Source of the DNA: Hyphomicrobiales bacterium
GTDB taxonomy: Bacteria > Pseudomonadota > Alphaproteobacteria > Rhizobiales > RI-29
DNA length: 64,000 nt
Assembly (NCBI GenBank): GCA_016125495.1
Contig: WGLQ01000014.1
Span: forward strand, 1-64,000
Direction of reading: 5' to 3'
Below the pieces are notes generated by a model that did no database searches, was not told where the DNA came from, and saw only the letters and a list, made by a program, of their open reading frames with translations. The translations under genes and the position numbers were made by a program. Positions within the stretch are counted from its first letter, which is position 1. The number at the start of each line of letters is the position of its first letter. Of this stretch, positions 48,806 through 56,939 are shown piece after piece.

Positions 48806-49588
48806 CTAGGCTGCCGAGATGCCGCCGTTCACGCTGATCGCCTGCCCCGTGATCCGCGCGCCGCCAGGCCCCGCGAGGAACACGGCGAGCGCGGCGAGGT
48901 CGCCCGGCTCGACGACACCGAGATGCGCCATCCGTTCGGCCTTGGCAAAGAGCTTTCCGGCGAACGGGTCGGCCATCAGGCGGTCGTACAGCGGCGTATC
49001 GCGTACGATCGACGGTGTGATGCAGTTGACGCGGATGGCGCTTCGCTTGGCCTCGATGGCGAGTGCGCGCGAGAACATGACGATGCCGGCCATGATCGCG
49101 CCGATCACCGTTTCGCCGGGTGTTGCGATCTTTGCGGCATCCGAGGCGATGGTGACGATGGCACCGCCACCGGCCGCCTCGATGTGCGGGAGCGCCGCGC
49201 GCGCGGCGAGGAGGGGGCCGAGCAGGCCGCGCTCGATGGTACCCGGAATCGACTCGATCGGCGTCGTGTGAAAGAGGCGCGGAACGTCGTCGCCGCCGGT
49301 CGAGACCACGAGCGTATCGATGCCGCCGAGCCTGGCCGCGAGCTCGCCGACGGCGACCTCGGCCTCGCCGGGCCGTGTCATGTCGCCGGTCGAAAAGCAG
49401 ATGAGCGCCGATGGATGCCGCTTACCGAGGTCCTCGGCCGCCGCCTCGGCCCTCTCGCGGCCGCGCCCGATGAGGGCGAGTCGCCGCACGCCGGCCTCGA
49501 GGAACGCGCCCGCGACCGCCAGCCCGATGCCGGCCGTGCCGCCGGCGATCACCACGCGCTGATCCTCGATGCGCTTTGCCGTCGCCAT
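48806..49588 (-). CDS. Short-chain dehydrogenase/reductase-like protein lacking YxxxK
   Basis: A 260-residue Rossmann-fold SDR. The cofactor loop is GGTAGIGLAVAGAF, and Ser in IVTIASDAAKI occupies the catalytic serine position. The usual YxxxK is replaced: the aligned stretch reads TVIGAIMAGIVMFSRAL, with Ile and Met where Tyr and Lys are expected. The C-terminal GQAISVNGG is typical. It may therefore bind NAD(P) without ordinary SDR catalysis, or use other residues. The frame is open to 50098, but the ATG at 49588 is the natural start. It lies upstream of the acyl-CoA ligase gene and is divergent from a carboxymuconolactone-decarboxylase-like gene. Confidence 0.85.
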   Translation of the reverse strand: MATAKRIEDQRVVIAGGTAGIGLAVAGAFLEAGVRRLALIGRGRERAEAAAEDLGKRHPSALICFSTGDMTRPGEAEVAVGELAARLGGIDTLVVSTGGDDVPRLFHTTPIESIPGTIERGLLGPLLAARAALPHIEAAGGGAIVTIASDAAKIATPGETVIGAIMAGIVMFSRALAIEAKRSAIRVNCITPSIVRDTPLYDRLMADPFAGKLFAKAERMAHLGVVEPGDLAALAVFLAGPGGARITGQAISVNGGISAA

Positions 49589-49690
49589 CCCGCAACGCTC
49601 CCGCCGATTGAAGGGCCGTCGTTGACCCCGACCCGAACCGGCTGCCATGTTGCGACCCGAGACCGTCAGATGGCAAGCCGAGGAGGACAC

Positions 49691-50077
49691 ATGGACCGCG
49701 ATCGCTTCGAGAAGGGCCTCGCCCAGCGCAAGGCGACGCTCGGCGCCGAATACGTCGAGCGCGCCATGGCGGGCGCGACCGAGTTCAACCGGCCCTTCCA
49801 GGAGATGATGACGGAATGGTGCTGGGGCTTCGGCTGGGGCGACGAGACGCTGCCGCCCAAGACCCGCTCCATGCTCAACCTCGTCATGATCGCGGCGCTC
49901 AACCGGATGGAGGAGTGGGAGTTGCATCTCAAAGGCGCGATCAACAACGGCGTCTCGCGCGAGGAGATCCGCGCCTGCATCCACCAGGCCGCGATCTATT
50001 GCGGCGTCCCGGTCGGCGTCGAGTGTTTCCGCCGAGCGAACCGCATCCTGGCGGAGCTGGACGGCAAGTCGGGCTGA
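49691..50077 (+). CDS. Carboxymuconolactone decarboxylase family protein
   Basis: A 128-residue all-helical protein of the CMD/AhpD-like superfamily, similar to gamma-carboxymuconolactone decarboxylase (PcaC): FEKGLAQRKATLGAEYVERA, LPPKTRSMLNLVMIAALNR, EWELHLKGAINNGVSREEIR and CIHQAAIYCGVPVGVECFR. True PcaC acts in protocatechuate degradation, but no other pca gene is here, and many relatives have other roles. The start is preceded by AGGAGG at 49681-49686 with a 4-base gap. It lies 56 bases before the TIR gene on the same strand. Confidence 0.88.
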   Translation: MDRDRFEKGLAQRKATLGAEYVERAMAGATEFNRPFQEMMTEWCWGFGWGDETLPPKTRSMLNLVMIAALNRMEEWELHLKGAINNGVSREEIRACIHQAAIYCGVPVGVECFRRANRILAELDGKSG

Positions 50078-50133
50078 GCGCGCGTTGACGCCGCTCACCG
50101 CCGCGTGGTGAATGGCGCGGGGGAGCGACGGCG

Positions 50134-51744
50134 ATGGCGGACGTCTTCATCAGCTATTCCAAGAAGAAGCCCGAGGTCACCAAGGACCTCGCGGGCGATC
50201 TTGCCGCGCGCGGACTGTCGGTCTGGTGGGATACGGCGCTCGTTCCGGTTGGCGACTTCGACACGCAAATCCTCGCGGAGCTCGCGGCCGCACGTGCCGT
50301 CATCGTCATCTGGACCGCACAGTCGGTCACCTCGGCCTGGGTGAAGTCGGAGGCGAACCGGGCGAACAAGGCCGGAAAACTCATCCAGGTCGCCGAGGAT
50401 GGCCTCGATCTCGATCTCGTGCCGCCACCGTTCGATGTCGGTCACATCGCCTTCCTGTCGGACCGCGATGCGATCTATCGCGGTCTCGCGGCACTCGGCG
50501 TCGAAGTGGGTGAGACCGGCAGAGTCGCGCGAGGTCGCCTCATCGGCTTCGACGGCGCCGGCATTTCCACCCTCACCACATCCGCGACCACCGCCCCGCC
50601 GGACGAGGCGTTGGGACGCGAGCGCAGGGACTGGCTGCTCGTCTGGGAGGACCCGAAGCCGGACAAGCTCGTGCGCTTTCTGCGCCAGTACCCGAACGGT
50701 CAGTTCGCACCGGTGGCCCGCGAGCGACTTTCTGAAGGCCTGCTGCCGATCATCAGGGCCGGCATGAACGAACAAGTTCTGACCTTTGCCGCAACGCTCA
50801 CCGGCACACCCGCCGGCGTCAAGGCGGCCGCAGTCATCGCGGAGGCAAAGGCCGAAGCAGCGCGCAAGGCCAAAGCCCTTCGCAAAACGGAGCAAAAACT
50901 GCAAGCCGAGCGCAAGGCGCAATTCGATCGAACCATTGCCGAGGCTGTCAGAAGCTCGGAATCGGGCGACGGACGATCATCATCGCTCGCCACACCACAG
51001 GTCACCGCCCCCACCAGAGCAAGTGAGCCCCCAGGCGTCGATGTCGGCGCGTGGCTCGACGAGAACATGCCGACGTTGCTGGTTCGTGCCGAGACGGCGT
51101 CGGCACCCGCCGCGCAGGCAAGCACGGGCCGCATCCGCAGACGGGCTTCCAAAGACACCACTCGCACTGCGGATGTGAGGCACCGACCAGTGGCACGCAC
51201 TCCCGAGGCCACCCCACCGCAAGACGAAGCCCGTGCTCCCGAGGCTCCCCAGCGGGCAAGTGCCGCACCCGCGTTCGATGCCTACGCGGCCAACGTGCCG
51301 GACACCTATGCGCGCCACACGGACACCGAGCCTCGCGCCGACCGCCAACCAGGTGGCGACTACGCGCCGCAATTCGCATCGTATGCCGAGCCCGCCTACG
51401 GCGCGCCACCCGGCTACGATTCCGGCGGTTACCAATACGACGACGATTCCAGTTACGTCGGGCATCAGGCGCAACACTCCGGTTACGCTCCCCACGGCCA
51501 CCCCCCGCACCAGCCTTTCCAATACGATCAGAGGGGTTACGACGCAGGCTACCACAACGCCGCTCAACCGCATCCGACGCGAATGCTGACGGACCGCTGG
51601 CAAGAAGCCGACGACGACGAGTACGAATATGATGAACCCGAGGAAAGAACGCCCCGATTACGCTCCATCACAGCGATCGGCGGCCTCGGTCTCGTCCTCC
51701 TCATCGGCGCGGCGATCGCTCTCGGGTTCATGTTCCTCTACTGA
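50134..51744 (+). CDS. Tail-anchored TIR-domain protein
   Basis: A 536-residue protein. The N-terminal TIR domain (1-130) begins ADVFISYSKKKPEVTKDLAG and has the conserved Glu73 in TSAWVKSEANRA, the residue that catalyses NAD+ hydrolysis in enzymatic TIRs. A helical, Lys/Ala-rich coiled-coil-like stretch follows (about 220-275), then a long disordered region rich in Pro, Tyr, Gln and Ala (about 280-505; PQFASYAEPAYGAPPGYDSG is typical). One transmembrane helix ends the chain (AIGGLGLVLLIGAAIALGFM, last residues FLY), so the protein is probably held in the inner membrane with TIR in the cytoplasm. The role may be in defence or stress signalling; the partner is unknown. No STAND or sensor gene is adjacent. 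Confidence 0.88.
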   Translation: MADVFISYSKKKPEVTKDLAGDLAARGLSVWWDTALVPVGDFDTQILAELAAARAVIVIWTAQSVTSAWVKSEANRANKAGKLIQVAEDGLDLDLVPPPFDVGHIAFLSDRDAIYRGLAALGVEVGETGRVARGRLIGFDGAGISTLTTSATTAPPDEALGRERRDWLLVWEDPKPDKLVRFLRQYPNGQFAPVARERLSEGLLPIIRAGMNEQVLTFAATLTGTPAGVKAAAVIAEAKAEAARKAKALRKTEQKLQAERKAQFDRTIAEAVRSSESGDGRSSSLATPQVTAPTRASEPPGVDVGAWLDENMPTLLVRAETASAPAAQASTGRIRRRASKDTTRTADVRHRPVARTPEATPPQDEARAPEAPQRASAAPAFDAYAANVPDTYARHTDTEPRADRQPGGDYAPQFASYAEPAYGAPPGYDSGGYQYDDDSSYVGHQAQHSGYAPHGHPPHQPFQYDQRGYDAGYHNAAQPHPTRMLTDRWQEADDDEYEYDEPEERTPRLRSITAIGGLGLVLLIGAAIALGFMFLY

Positions 51745-51874
51745 CGAGTGTCGTCGCGGTTGCACGACAGTCGGCCCGTGCCGCGCAACACCGTTGCAAT
51801 GCGGCGCATCGAGTGATCGAATGGAGGCACAACGAGTGCTGCCGTGATGCAGCCCGAACCTGGGAGGACGAGAC

Positions 51875-53233
51875 ATGGCATCCAACAAACACTGCTGCGG
51901 GCCGGGCTATGCCTCACCCAAAGAGGCGATGTCGGCGCCGAGAGAAAAACTCCTCTATACCGTCGCGCTCTACGTCGGCACTGGAATCGAAAAGCCCGAC
52001 TATCTCGCAACCGTCGATGTCGACCCTGACAGCCGGACCTATTCCAAGGTCATCGCCCGCACGGAGATGCCGCAGGTCGGCGACGAACTCCACCACTCCG
52101 GCTGGAACGCCTGCTCGAGCTGCCATGGCGATGCCAGCAAGAAGCGCCAGTATCTGCTGTTGCCCGGCGTGCGCACCTCCAACATCAACATCGTCGACAC
52201 ATCAGACGCCCGCAATCCCAAGCTCCACAAGGTCGTCAAGGGTAGCGAGATCAAGAAGAAGACGAACCTTTCGGGCCCGCACACCGTGCACTGCCTCGGC
52301 GCCGACATCATCATCTCCATGCTCGGCGACGCCAAGGGCAACGGGCCAGGCGGCTTTCTGCACCTCGATCAGGACTTCAACATCCTCGGGCGCTGGGAGA
52401 ACGGCATCGAGGGAATGAAATACAATTACGACTTCTGGTACCAGCCGCGCCACAACATGATGGTGAGTTCGGAGTGGGCGGCGCCGAAGACGTTCATGCC
52501 CGGCTTCGACCTCGATGACGTCTCCAAGGGCAAGTACGGCCAGCAGGTGCACTTCTGGGATTTCAAGGGCAAGCGCATCGCCCGCACCTTCGACCTCGGC
52601 GCCGAAGGGCTCATCCCGCTCGAGGTGCGCGGCCTGCACGATCCGCGCTCGACGCACGGCTACTTCGCGGCAACCCTCTCCTCGAACGTCTTCCATTGGC
52701 GCAAGGACACCAAGGGCGAAATCCACCTGAAGAAGGTGATCGACATCCCGGCGATCGACGTGAAGGATTTCCCGGTTCCGATGCCCTCGCTCATCACCGA
52801 CATCCTCATTTCGATGGACGATCGCTACCTCTATTTCTCCAACTGGCTGCATGGCGATCTGCGCCAGTACGACATCACCGATCGCAAGCGCCCGCGCCTC
52901 ACCGGCCAGGTCTGGATCGGCGGCCTCCTCGGCAAGGCCAAGAAGGTGAACGGCAAGCCCGTGCGCGGCGCGCCGCAGATGATCCAGCTCTCGCTCGACG
53001 GCAAGCGGCTCTACGTGACGACCTCGCTCTTTTCGACCTGGGACAACCAGTTCTACCCCGACATGAAATCCAAGGGCGGACAGATGTTCCTCGTCGACTG
53101 CGACACCGAGAACGGGGGCATGAAAATCAACGAGGACTTCCTCGTCGACTTCGGCAAGGAGCCGAACGGCCCCTCGCGCGCCCATGAGATGCGCTATCCG
53201 GGCGGCGACGTGACGAGCGACATCTGGCTCTGA
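51875..53233 (+). CDS. Selenium-binding protein 56 family (methanethiol oxidase-type)
   Basis: A 452-residue beta-propeller protein of the SBP56 family. Conserved parts: CCGPGYASPKEAM, ELHHSGWNACSSCHGDASK, SGPHTVHCLG, YDFWYQPRHNMMVSSEWAAP, STHGYFAATLSSNVF, DILISMDDRYLYFSNWLHGDLRQYDI (last part) and SRAHEMRYPGGDVTSDIW. The repeated His and Cys residues match the metal site. The bacterial homologue MtoX oxidises methanethiol to formaldehyde, hydrogen sulfide and peroxide using copper. Unlike periplasmic MtoX, no signal peptide is seen here. GGGAGGACGAG precedes the ATG. A VOC protein and a ferredoxin follow closely. Confidence 0.92.
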   Translation: MASNKHCCGPGYASPKEAMSAPREKLLYTVALYVGTGIEKPDYLATVDVDPDSRTYSKVIARTEMPQVGDELHHSGWNACSSCHGDASKKRQYLLLPGVRTSNINIVDTSDARNPKLHKVVKGSEIKKKTNLSGPHTVHCLGADIIISMLGDAKGNGPGGFLHLDQDFNILGRWENGIEGMKYNYDFWYQPRHNMMVSSEWAAPKTFMPGFDLDDVSKGKYGQQVHFWDFKGKRIARTFDLGAEGLIPLEVRGLHDPRSTHGYFAATLSSNVFHWRKDTKGEIHLKKVIDIPAIDVKDFPVPMPSLITDILISMDDRYLYFSNWLHGDLRQYDITDRKRPRLTGQVWIGGLLGKAKKVNGKPVRGAPQMIQLSLDGKRLYVTTSLFSTWDNQFYPDMKSKGGQMFLVDCDTENGGMKINEDFLVDFGKEPNGPSRAHEMRYPGGDVTSDIWL

Positions 53234-53273
53234 GGCAGAGCAAAGAGCGAGCAAGACCACGGGGACAGACGCC

Positions 53274-53687
53274 ATGGCGAGCACGATCATTCCGACCCTG
53301 CGCTACCACGATGCGCCGGCCGCGATCGCCTGGCTCTGCGACGTTCTCGGCGCCGAGCGCCATGCGATCTATGAGGATGGCATGGGCGGCATCGCACACG
53401 CCCAGCTGGCGCTCGGCGGCGGCATGATCATGCTCGGCTCGGCCCGAGACGATGCGTTCGGCAAGCTGCAATCGACGGCCCGCACGCTCGGCGGCAATTC
53501 GCAGAGCGCCTATGTGGTCGTGGCCGATGCCCGTGCCGTCCACGATCGGGCGCTCGCCAAGGGCGGCGAAATCGTGCGCCCCCTCGAGGAGGAGAACTAC
53601 GGCGGCTGGGCCTTTTCGTTCCGCGATCCCGAGGGCAATCTCTGGAACGTCGGGGAATACGATCCTTGGGCTCGGCATGGCGGCTGA
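53274..53687 (+). CDS. VOC-family (glyoxalase/bleomycin-resistance-like) protein
   Basis: A 137-residue single-chain vicinal-oxygen-chelate protein: TIIPTLRYHDAPAAIAWLCD, GGGMIMLGSAR, a second beta-alpha-beta unit (SAYVVVADARAVHDRALAKG) and the signature SFRDPEGNLWNVGEYDPW. Its closest look is the PhnB/YwkD-like group; the substrate is unknown. It lies 40 bases after the SBP56 gene, and its end overlaps the ferredoxin start by 11 bases, so the three are likely one operon. Confidence 0.88.
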   Translation: MASTIIPTLRYHDAPAAIAWLCDVLGAERHAIYEDGMGGIAHAQLALGGGMIMLGSARDDAFGKLQSTARTLGGNSQSAYVVVADARAVHDRALAKGGEIVRPLEEENYGGWAFSFRDPEGNLWNVGEYDPWARHGG

Positions 53688-54018
53688 GCGCACCTCACCC
53701 CGCCATCGGATCACCATCGCCAACCGGGGTGGGCGCATCGTCCTGGTCGGCGAGGACGAGACCATCCTCGACGTCTGCGAGCGAGAAGGACTGGCACTGC
53801 CGGTTGCCTGCCGTTATGGCGGTTGCATCACCTGCGCCGGCAGGCTCCTTTCCGGCCGGGTCCGCCAGCCTGGCGGCACCGCCCTCAACCGGCGCCAGAG
53901 CAAGGCCGGCTACGTCCTCCTCTGCGTCGCCCACCCACGCACCGACTGCACCGTCGAGGTCGGCGTCGAAACGCACGACGACCTGCACCGCAACCCGTTC
54001 GCGGGCCGGGGCGCCTGA
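53677..54018 (+). CDS. Plant-type [2Fe-2S] ferredoxin
   Basis: A 113-residue electron carrier. The cluster ligands are in ACRYGGCITCAGRLLSG (C-x4-C-x2-C pattern) and the distant LLCVAHPRTDC. The core resembles chloroplast-type ferredoxins and the ferredoxin domains of oxygenase reductases. It overlaps the VOC gene by 11 bases. It could supply electrons to an oxygenase, but no reductase gene is adjacent. It is convergent with metY. Confidence 0.88.
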   Translation: MAAERTSPRHRITIANRGGRIVLVGEDETILDVCEREGLALPVACRYGGCITCAGRLLSGRVRQPGGTALNRRQSKAGYVLLCVAHPRTDCTVEVGVETHDDLHRNPFAGRGA

Positions 54019-54054
54019 TCGCCCAGGCCCGCACGCATGCGGCTCCCGTCAACC

Positions 54055-55356
54055 CTATGCGACCGCCTTCAGCGCCTGATCGAGATCGGCGATGATGTCG
54101 GCGACGTCCTCGATGCCGACCGAGATGCGGATGACGTCCGAACCGGCACCCGCTGCCGTACGCTGCTCGTCGCTGAGCTGGCGGTGGGTGGTCGAGGCCG
54201 GATGGATGATGAGCGAGCGCACATCCCCGAGGTTTGCGAGATGGGAGAACAATTTGACATTGGAAACGACGCCGACGCCCGCCTGGTAGCCACCCTTGAC
54301 GCCGAACGTGAAGCAGGCGCCCGCCCCCTTGGGGCAGTATTTGCGGGCGAGCGCATGATAGCGATTGCCCTCGAGGCCAGCGTAGCTGACCCAGGCGACC
54401 CCCGGATGGCCTTCGAGGAAGCGGGCGACCGCCAGCGCGTTCGCGCAGTGCTTGTCCATCCTGAGCGGCAAGGTCTCGATGCCGGTGTTGATGAGGAACG
54501 CGTTCATGGGTGCGATCGCCGGCCCGAGATCGCGCAGGCCGAGCACACGGCAGGCGATGGCGAAGGCGAAGTTGCCGAAGGTCTCGGCAAGGCGCATTCC
54601 CTGATAGCTCTCGCACGGCTCCGAGAGTGTCGGATAACGTCCGCTCGCCATCCAGTCGAACGTGCCGCAGTCGACGATGATGCCGCCGACCGAGTTGCCG
54701 TGACCACCGAGGAACTTGGTCAGCGAGTGAACGACGATATCGGCGCCGTGCTCCTTCGGGCGGCAGAGATAGGGCGTTGCCAGCGTGTTGTCGACGATGA
54801 GCGGCACGCCGGCCTTCTTGGCCACCGCGGCGATCGCGGCGATGTCCATGACGAGACCGCCGGGGTTGGCGATGCTCTCGATGAAAATCGCCTTCGTGCG
54901 GGGCGTCACCTGCGCTTGGAACGAGGCCGGATCGTTCCCGTCGGCCCATTTCACCGTCCAGCCCATCTTCTTGAAGGACTGACCGAACTGGTTGACCGAA
55001 CCGCCGTAGAGCTGACGGGCGGCGACGAACTCGTCACCCGGCTCGAGCAGGGTGTGCATAACGAGGAGTTGGGCGGCATGGCCGGAGGCGACGGCAAGTG
55101 CCGCCGTGCCACCTTCGAGGGCCGCGACGCGCGCCTCGAGCACCGCTTGCGTCGGATTCATGATGCGGGTGTAGATGTTGCCGAACGCCTGGAGGCCGAA
55201 AAGGGCGGCGGCGTGATCGGCATCGTCGAAGACGTAGGACGTGGTCTGATAGATCGGTGTGACGCGCGCACCGGTCGATGGGTCGGGCTCGGCGCCGGCG
55301 TGCACGGCGAGGGTGGCAAATCCGGGGGTCGGGGCGGAACTCTTGGTGTCGGTCAT
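54055..55356 (-). CDS. metY: O-acetylhomoserine sulfhydrylase MetY
   Basis: PLP enzyme of the Cys/Met metabolism family, 433 residues. It uses O-acetylhomoserine with sulfide (or methanethiol) to make homocysteine (or methionine). Key parts: FATLAVHAGAEPDPSTGA, the tail of the cofactor site YGGSVNQF, IESIANPGGLVMDIAAIA, the Schiff-base Lys in HSLTKFLGGHGNSVGG, and DVRSLIIHPASTTH. The length and the inserted loop fit MetY rather than MetZ or CGS. It is divergent from msrB across a 259-base spacer that contains a 17-bp palindrome. Nearby methionine-sulfoxide reductases fit a sulfur-amino-acid group. Confidence 0.94.
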   Translation of the reverse strand: MTDTKSSAPTPGFATLAVHAGAEPDPSTGARVTPIYQTTSYVFDDADHAAALFGLQAFGNIYTRIMNPTQAVLEARVAALEGGTAALAVASGHAAQLLVMHTLLEPGDEFVAARQLYGGSVNQFGQSFKKMGWTVKWADGNDPASFQAQVTPRTKAIFIESIANPGGLVMDIAAIAAVAKKAGVPLIVDNTLATPYLCRPKEHGADIVVHSLTKFLGGHGNSVGGIIVDCGTFDWMASGRYPTLSEPCESYQGMRLAETFGNFAFAIACRVLGLRDLGPAIAPMNAFLINTGIETLPLRMDKHCANALAVARFLEGHPGVAWVSYAGLEGNRYHALARKYCPKGAGACFTFGVKGGYQAGVGVVSNVKLFSHLANLGDVRSLIIHPASTTHRQLSDEQRTAAGAGSDVIRISVGIEDVADIIADLDQALKAVA

Positions 55357-55494
55357 GGCGGGGGCAACCTCTCGTGGGCCTCGTTGCGCGGGTCTTTGCA
55401 GGCCGCCGGGTCGACGTCAATCGATGCCGCTCAGGCGCGGACCGAAGTTCCCTGGGCGCGTTGGCGTGCCGAATGGCGTTCCTCGCGGATTTTC

Positions 55495-55511
55495 AATTCT
55501 CTGCGAGAATT
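55495..55511. promoter_or_regulatory. 17-bp palindrome between metY and msrB, possible operator
   Basis: AATTCTC-TGC-GAGAATT is a perfect inverted repeat in the divergent spacer, 139 bases from metY and 105 bases from msrB. It could bind a dimeric regulator of one or both genes. No SAM riboswitch structure was recognised in the spacer. Confidence 0.4.
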
Positions 55512-55615
55512 CCGGTCTGCGATTGCCGCATCGCACCCGAGCCCCCATAACTCGGAGATGCGACGTTGACGTTGAGTCGGCGTCGCGCCCTGCTCCTCGG
55601 GCACTGGGAGAACGA

Positions 55616-56128
55616 ATGATGGATATCGATCGTCGCACACTACTCGCGCTCGGCGGCCTCGGGGCATTCGTCATGCTCGTGCCCGCGCTGACCCGGTCGC
55701 CGGTGGTGCACGCCTCGAGCGACATCGAGAAGCTGGTGCTGACCGAGGAGGAATGGCGCGAGCGCCTGTCGCAGGAGGCTTATGCGGTGCTGCGCACCGC
55801 TGGCACCGAATATCCCTGGACCTCGCCGCTCAACGACGAGAAGCGGGACGGCAACTACCACTGCGCCGGATGCGATCTCGTGCTCTTCACGTCGGAGACG
55901 AAGTTCGACAGCGGCACCGGCTGGCCGAGCTTCTATGCCCCCTACAAGGAGGAGCATCTCGGCACGAAGACCGATTATCTCATCGGCTATCCCCGCACGG
56001 AGTATCACTGCGCCAGGTGCGGCGGGCATCACGGGCACGTCTTCAGGGATGGTCCGGCGCCGACCGGCCTCAGATACTGCAACAACGGCGTCGCGCTCAC
56101 CTTCAAGCCCGGGCCCGTCGCCAGCTGA
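55616..56128 (+). CDS. msrB: Exported methionine-R-sulfoxide reductase MsrB
   Basis: A 170-residue enzyme reducing the R form of methionine sulfoxide. The N-terminus DRRTLLALGGLGAFVMLVPA looks like a Tat-type signal (twin Arg, moderate hydrophobic core), so it is probably periplasmic. The mature domain has two zinc CxxC pairs (YHCAGCDL at Cys83/86; HCARCGGHHG at Cys132/135) and the catalytic Cys155 in GLRYCNNGVAL. TGGGAG precedes a double ATG. msrA follows after 67 bases, giving an exported MsrB-MsrA pair. Confidence 0.93.
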   Translation: MMDIDRRTLLALGGLGAFVMLVPALTRSPVVHASSDIEKLVLTEEEWRERLSQEAYAVLRTAGTEYPWTSPLNDEKRDGNYHCAGCDLVLFTSETKFDSGTGWPSFYAPYKEEHLGTKTDYLIGYPRTEYHCARCGGHHGHVFRDGPAPTGLRYCNNGVALTFKPGPVAS

Positions 56129-56195
56129 AGCCGAGTGAAAGTGGGCCCAGGGGATTCGATCGGCCGATTCACCGAACACATCGCGAGGTCAGACC

Positions 56196-56852
56196 ATGAC
56201 GACATCGACGCTCATCCGCCTCTTTTCCGGCCTGACCCTCGCCCTTCTCGCGGCCGTCGTACTCTGGCCGCGCTCGGCGCCGATGGTGCTGCCTGCGGCG
56301 GCCGCCGAGGGAACGAAAACCCTGGTCGTCGCCGGTGGTTGCTTCTGGTGCGTCGAGAGCGATTTCGACAAGGTCCCCGGCGTCGTCGCGACGGTCTCGG
56401 GCTATGCCGGCGGCACGCTGGAGAACCCGAGTTATTACAATCACGCGGACCACATCGAAGCGGTCGAGATCACCTATGATCCCGCCAAGGTCTCGTTCGA
56501 GCGGCTGACGGAGATTTTCTGGCGCTCCATCGATCCAACCGACGGCGGCGGCCAGTTCTGCGACCGTGGTCACAGCTATACGACCGCGATCTTCACGTCG
56601 TCGCTCGAGGAGCGTGCCATCGTCGAGCGCCAGAAGGCCGAGATCGAGGCCTCCGGCCAGCTCGGCGCGCCCATCGTGACGGCCATCCGTGGACCCGTCC
56701 GTTTCTGGGTCGGCGAGGACTACCATCAGAACTTCCACAAGACGAACCCGGTGCGTTACTACGGCTACCGTTACGGCTGCGGGCGTGATGCGCGCGTCAA
56801 GCAGCTCTGGGGCAAGGACGCTTGGGGCGGCATCGACCATTCGGGGAGCTGA
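56196..56852 (+). CDS. msrA: Exported methionine-S-sulfoxide reductase MsrA
   Basis: A 218-residue enzyme for the S form of methionine sulfoxide. A Sec signal or anchor (LIRLFSGLTLALLAAVVLWP) precedes the catalytic domain with VAGGCFWCVESDF (nucleophile Cys49, nearby Cys52), GYAGGTLENPSY, YDPAKVSFERL and GGQFCDRGHSY; further cysteines near the C-terminus (YRYGCGR) could recycle the enzyme. Together with msrB it would repair oxidised periplasmic proteins. The donor (thioredoxin-like) is not encoded here. Confidence 0.94.
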   Translation: MTTSTLIRLFSGLTLALLAAVVLWPRSAPMVLPAAAAEGTKTLVVAGGCFWCVESDFDKVPGVVATVSGYAGGTLENPSYYNHADHIEAVEITYDPAKVSFERLTEIFWRSIDPTDGGGQFCDRGHSYTTAIFTSSLEERAIVERQKAEIEASGQLGAPIVTAIRGPVRFWVGEDYHQNFHKTNPVRYYGYRYGCGRDARVKQLWGKDAWGGIDHSGS

Positions 56853-56939
56853 CCGGAGGCGAGCGGGCAGAGGCGGGTCGGCCATACCGAGGTCCCCGCA
56901 AAGAGAGGGCTCCACGACCCCGCCCGGTGCCTTCGACGT

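Noticed and set aside
55357-55615. SAM-II or similar riboswitch before metY
   Set aside because: I looked for the conserved pseudoknot segments and found none. The only structure is the 17-bp palindrome.
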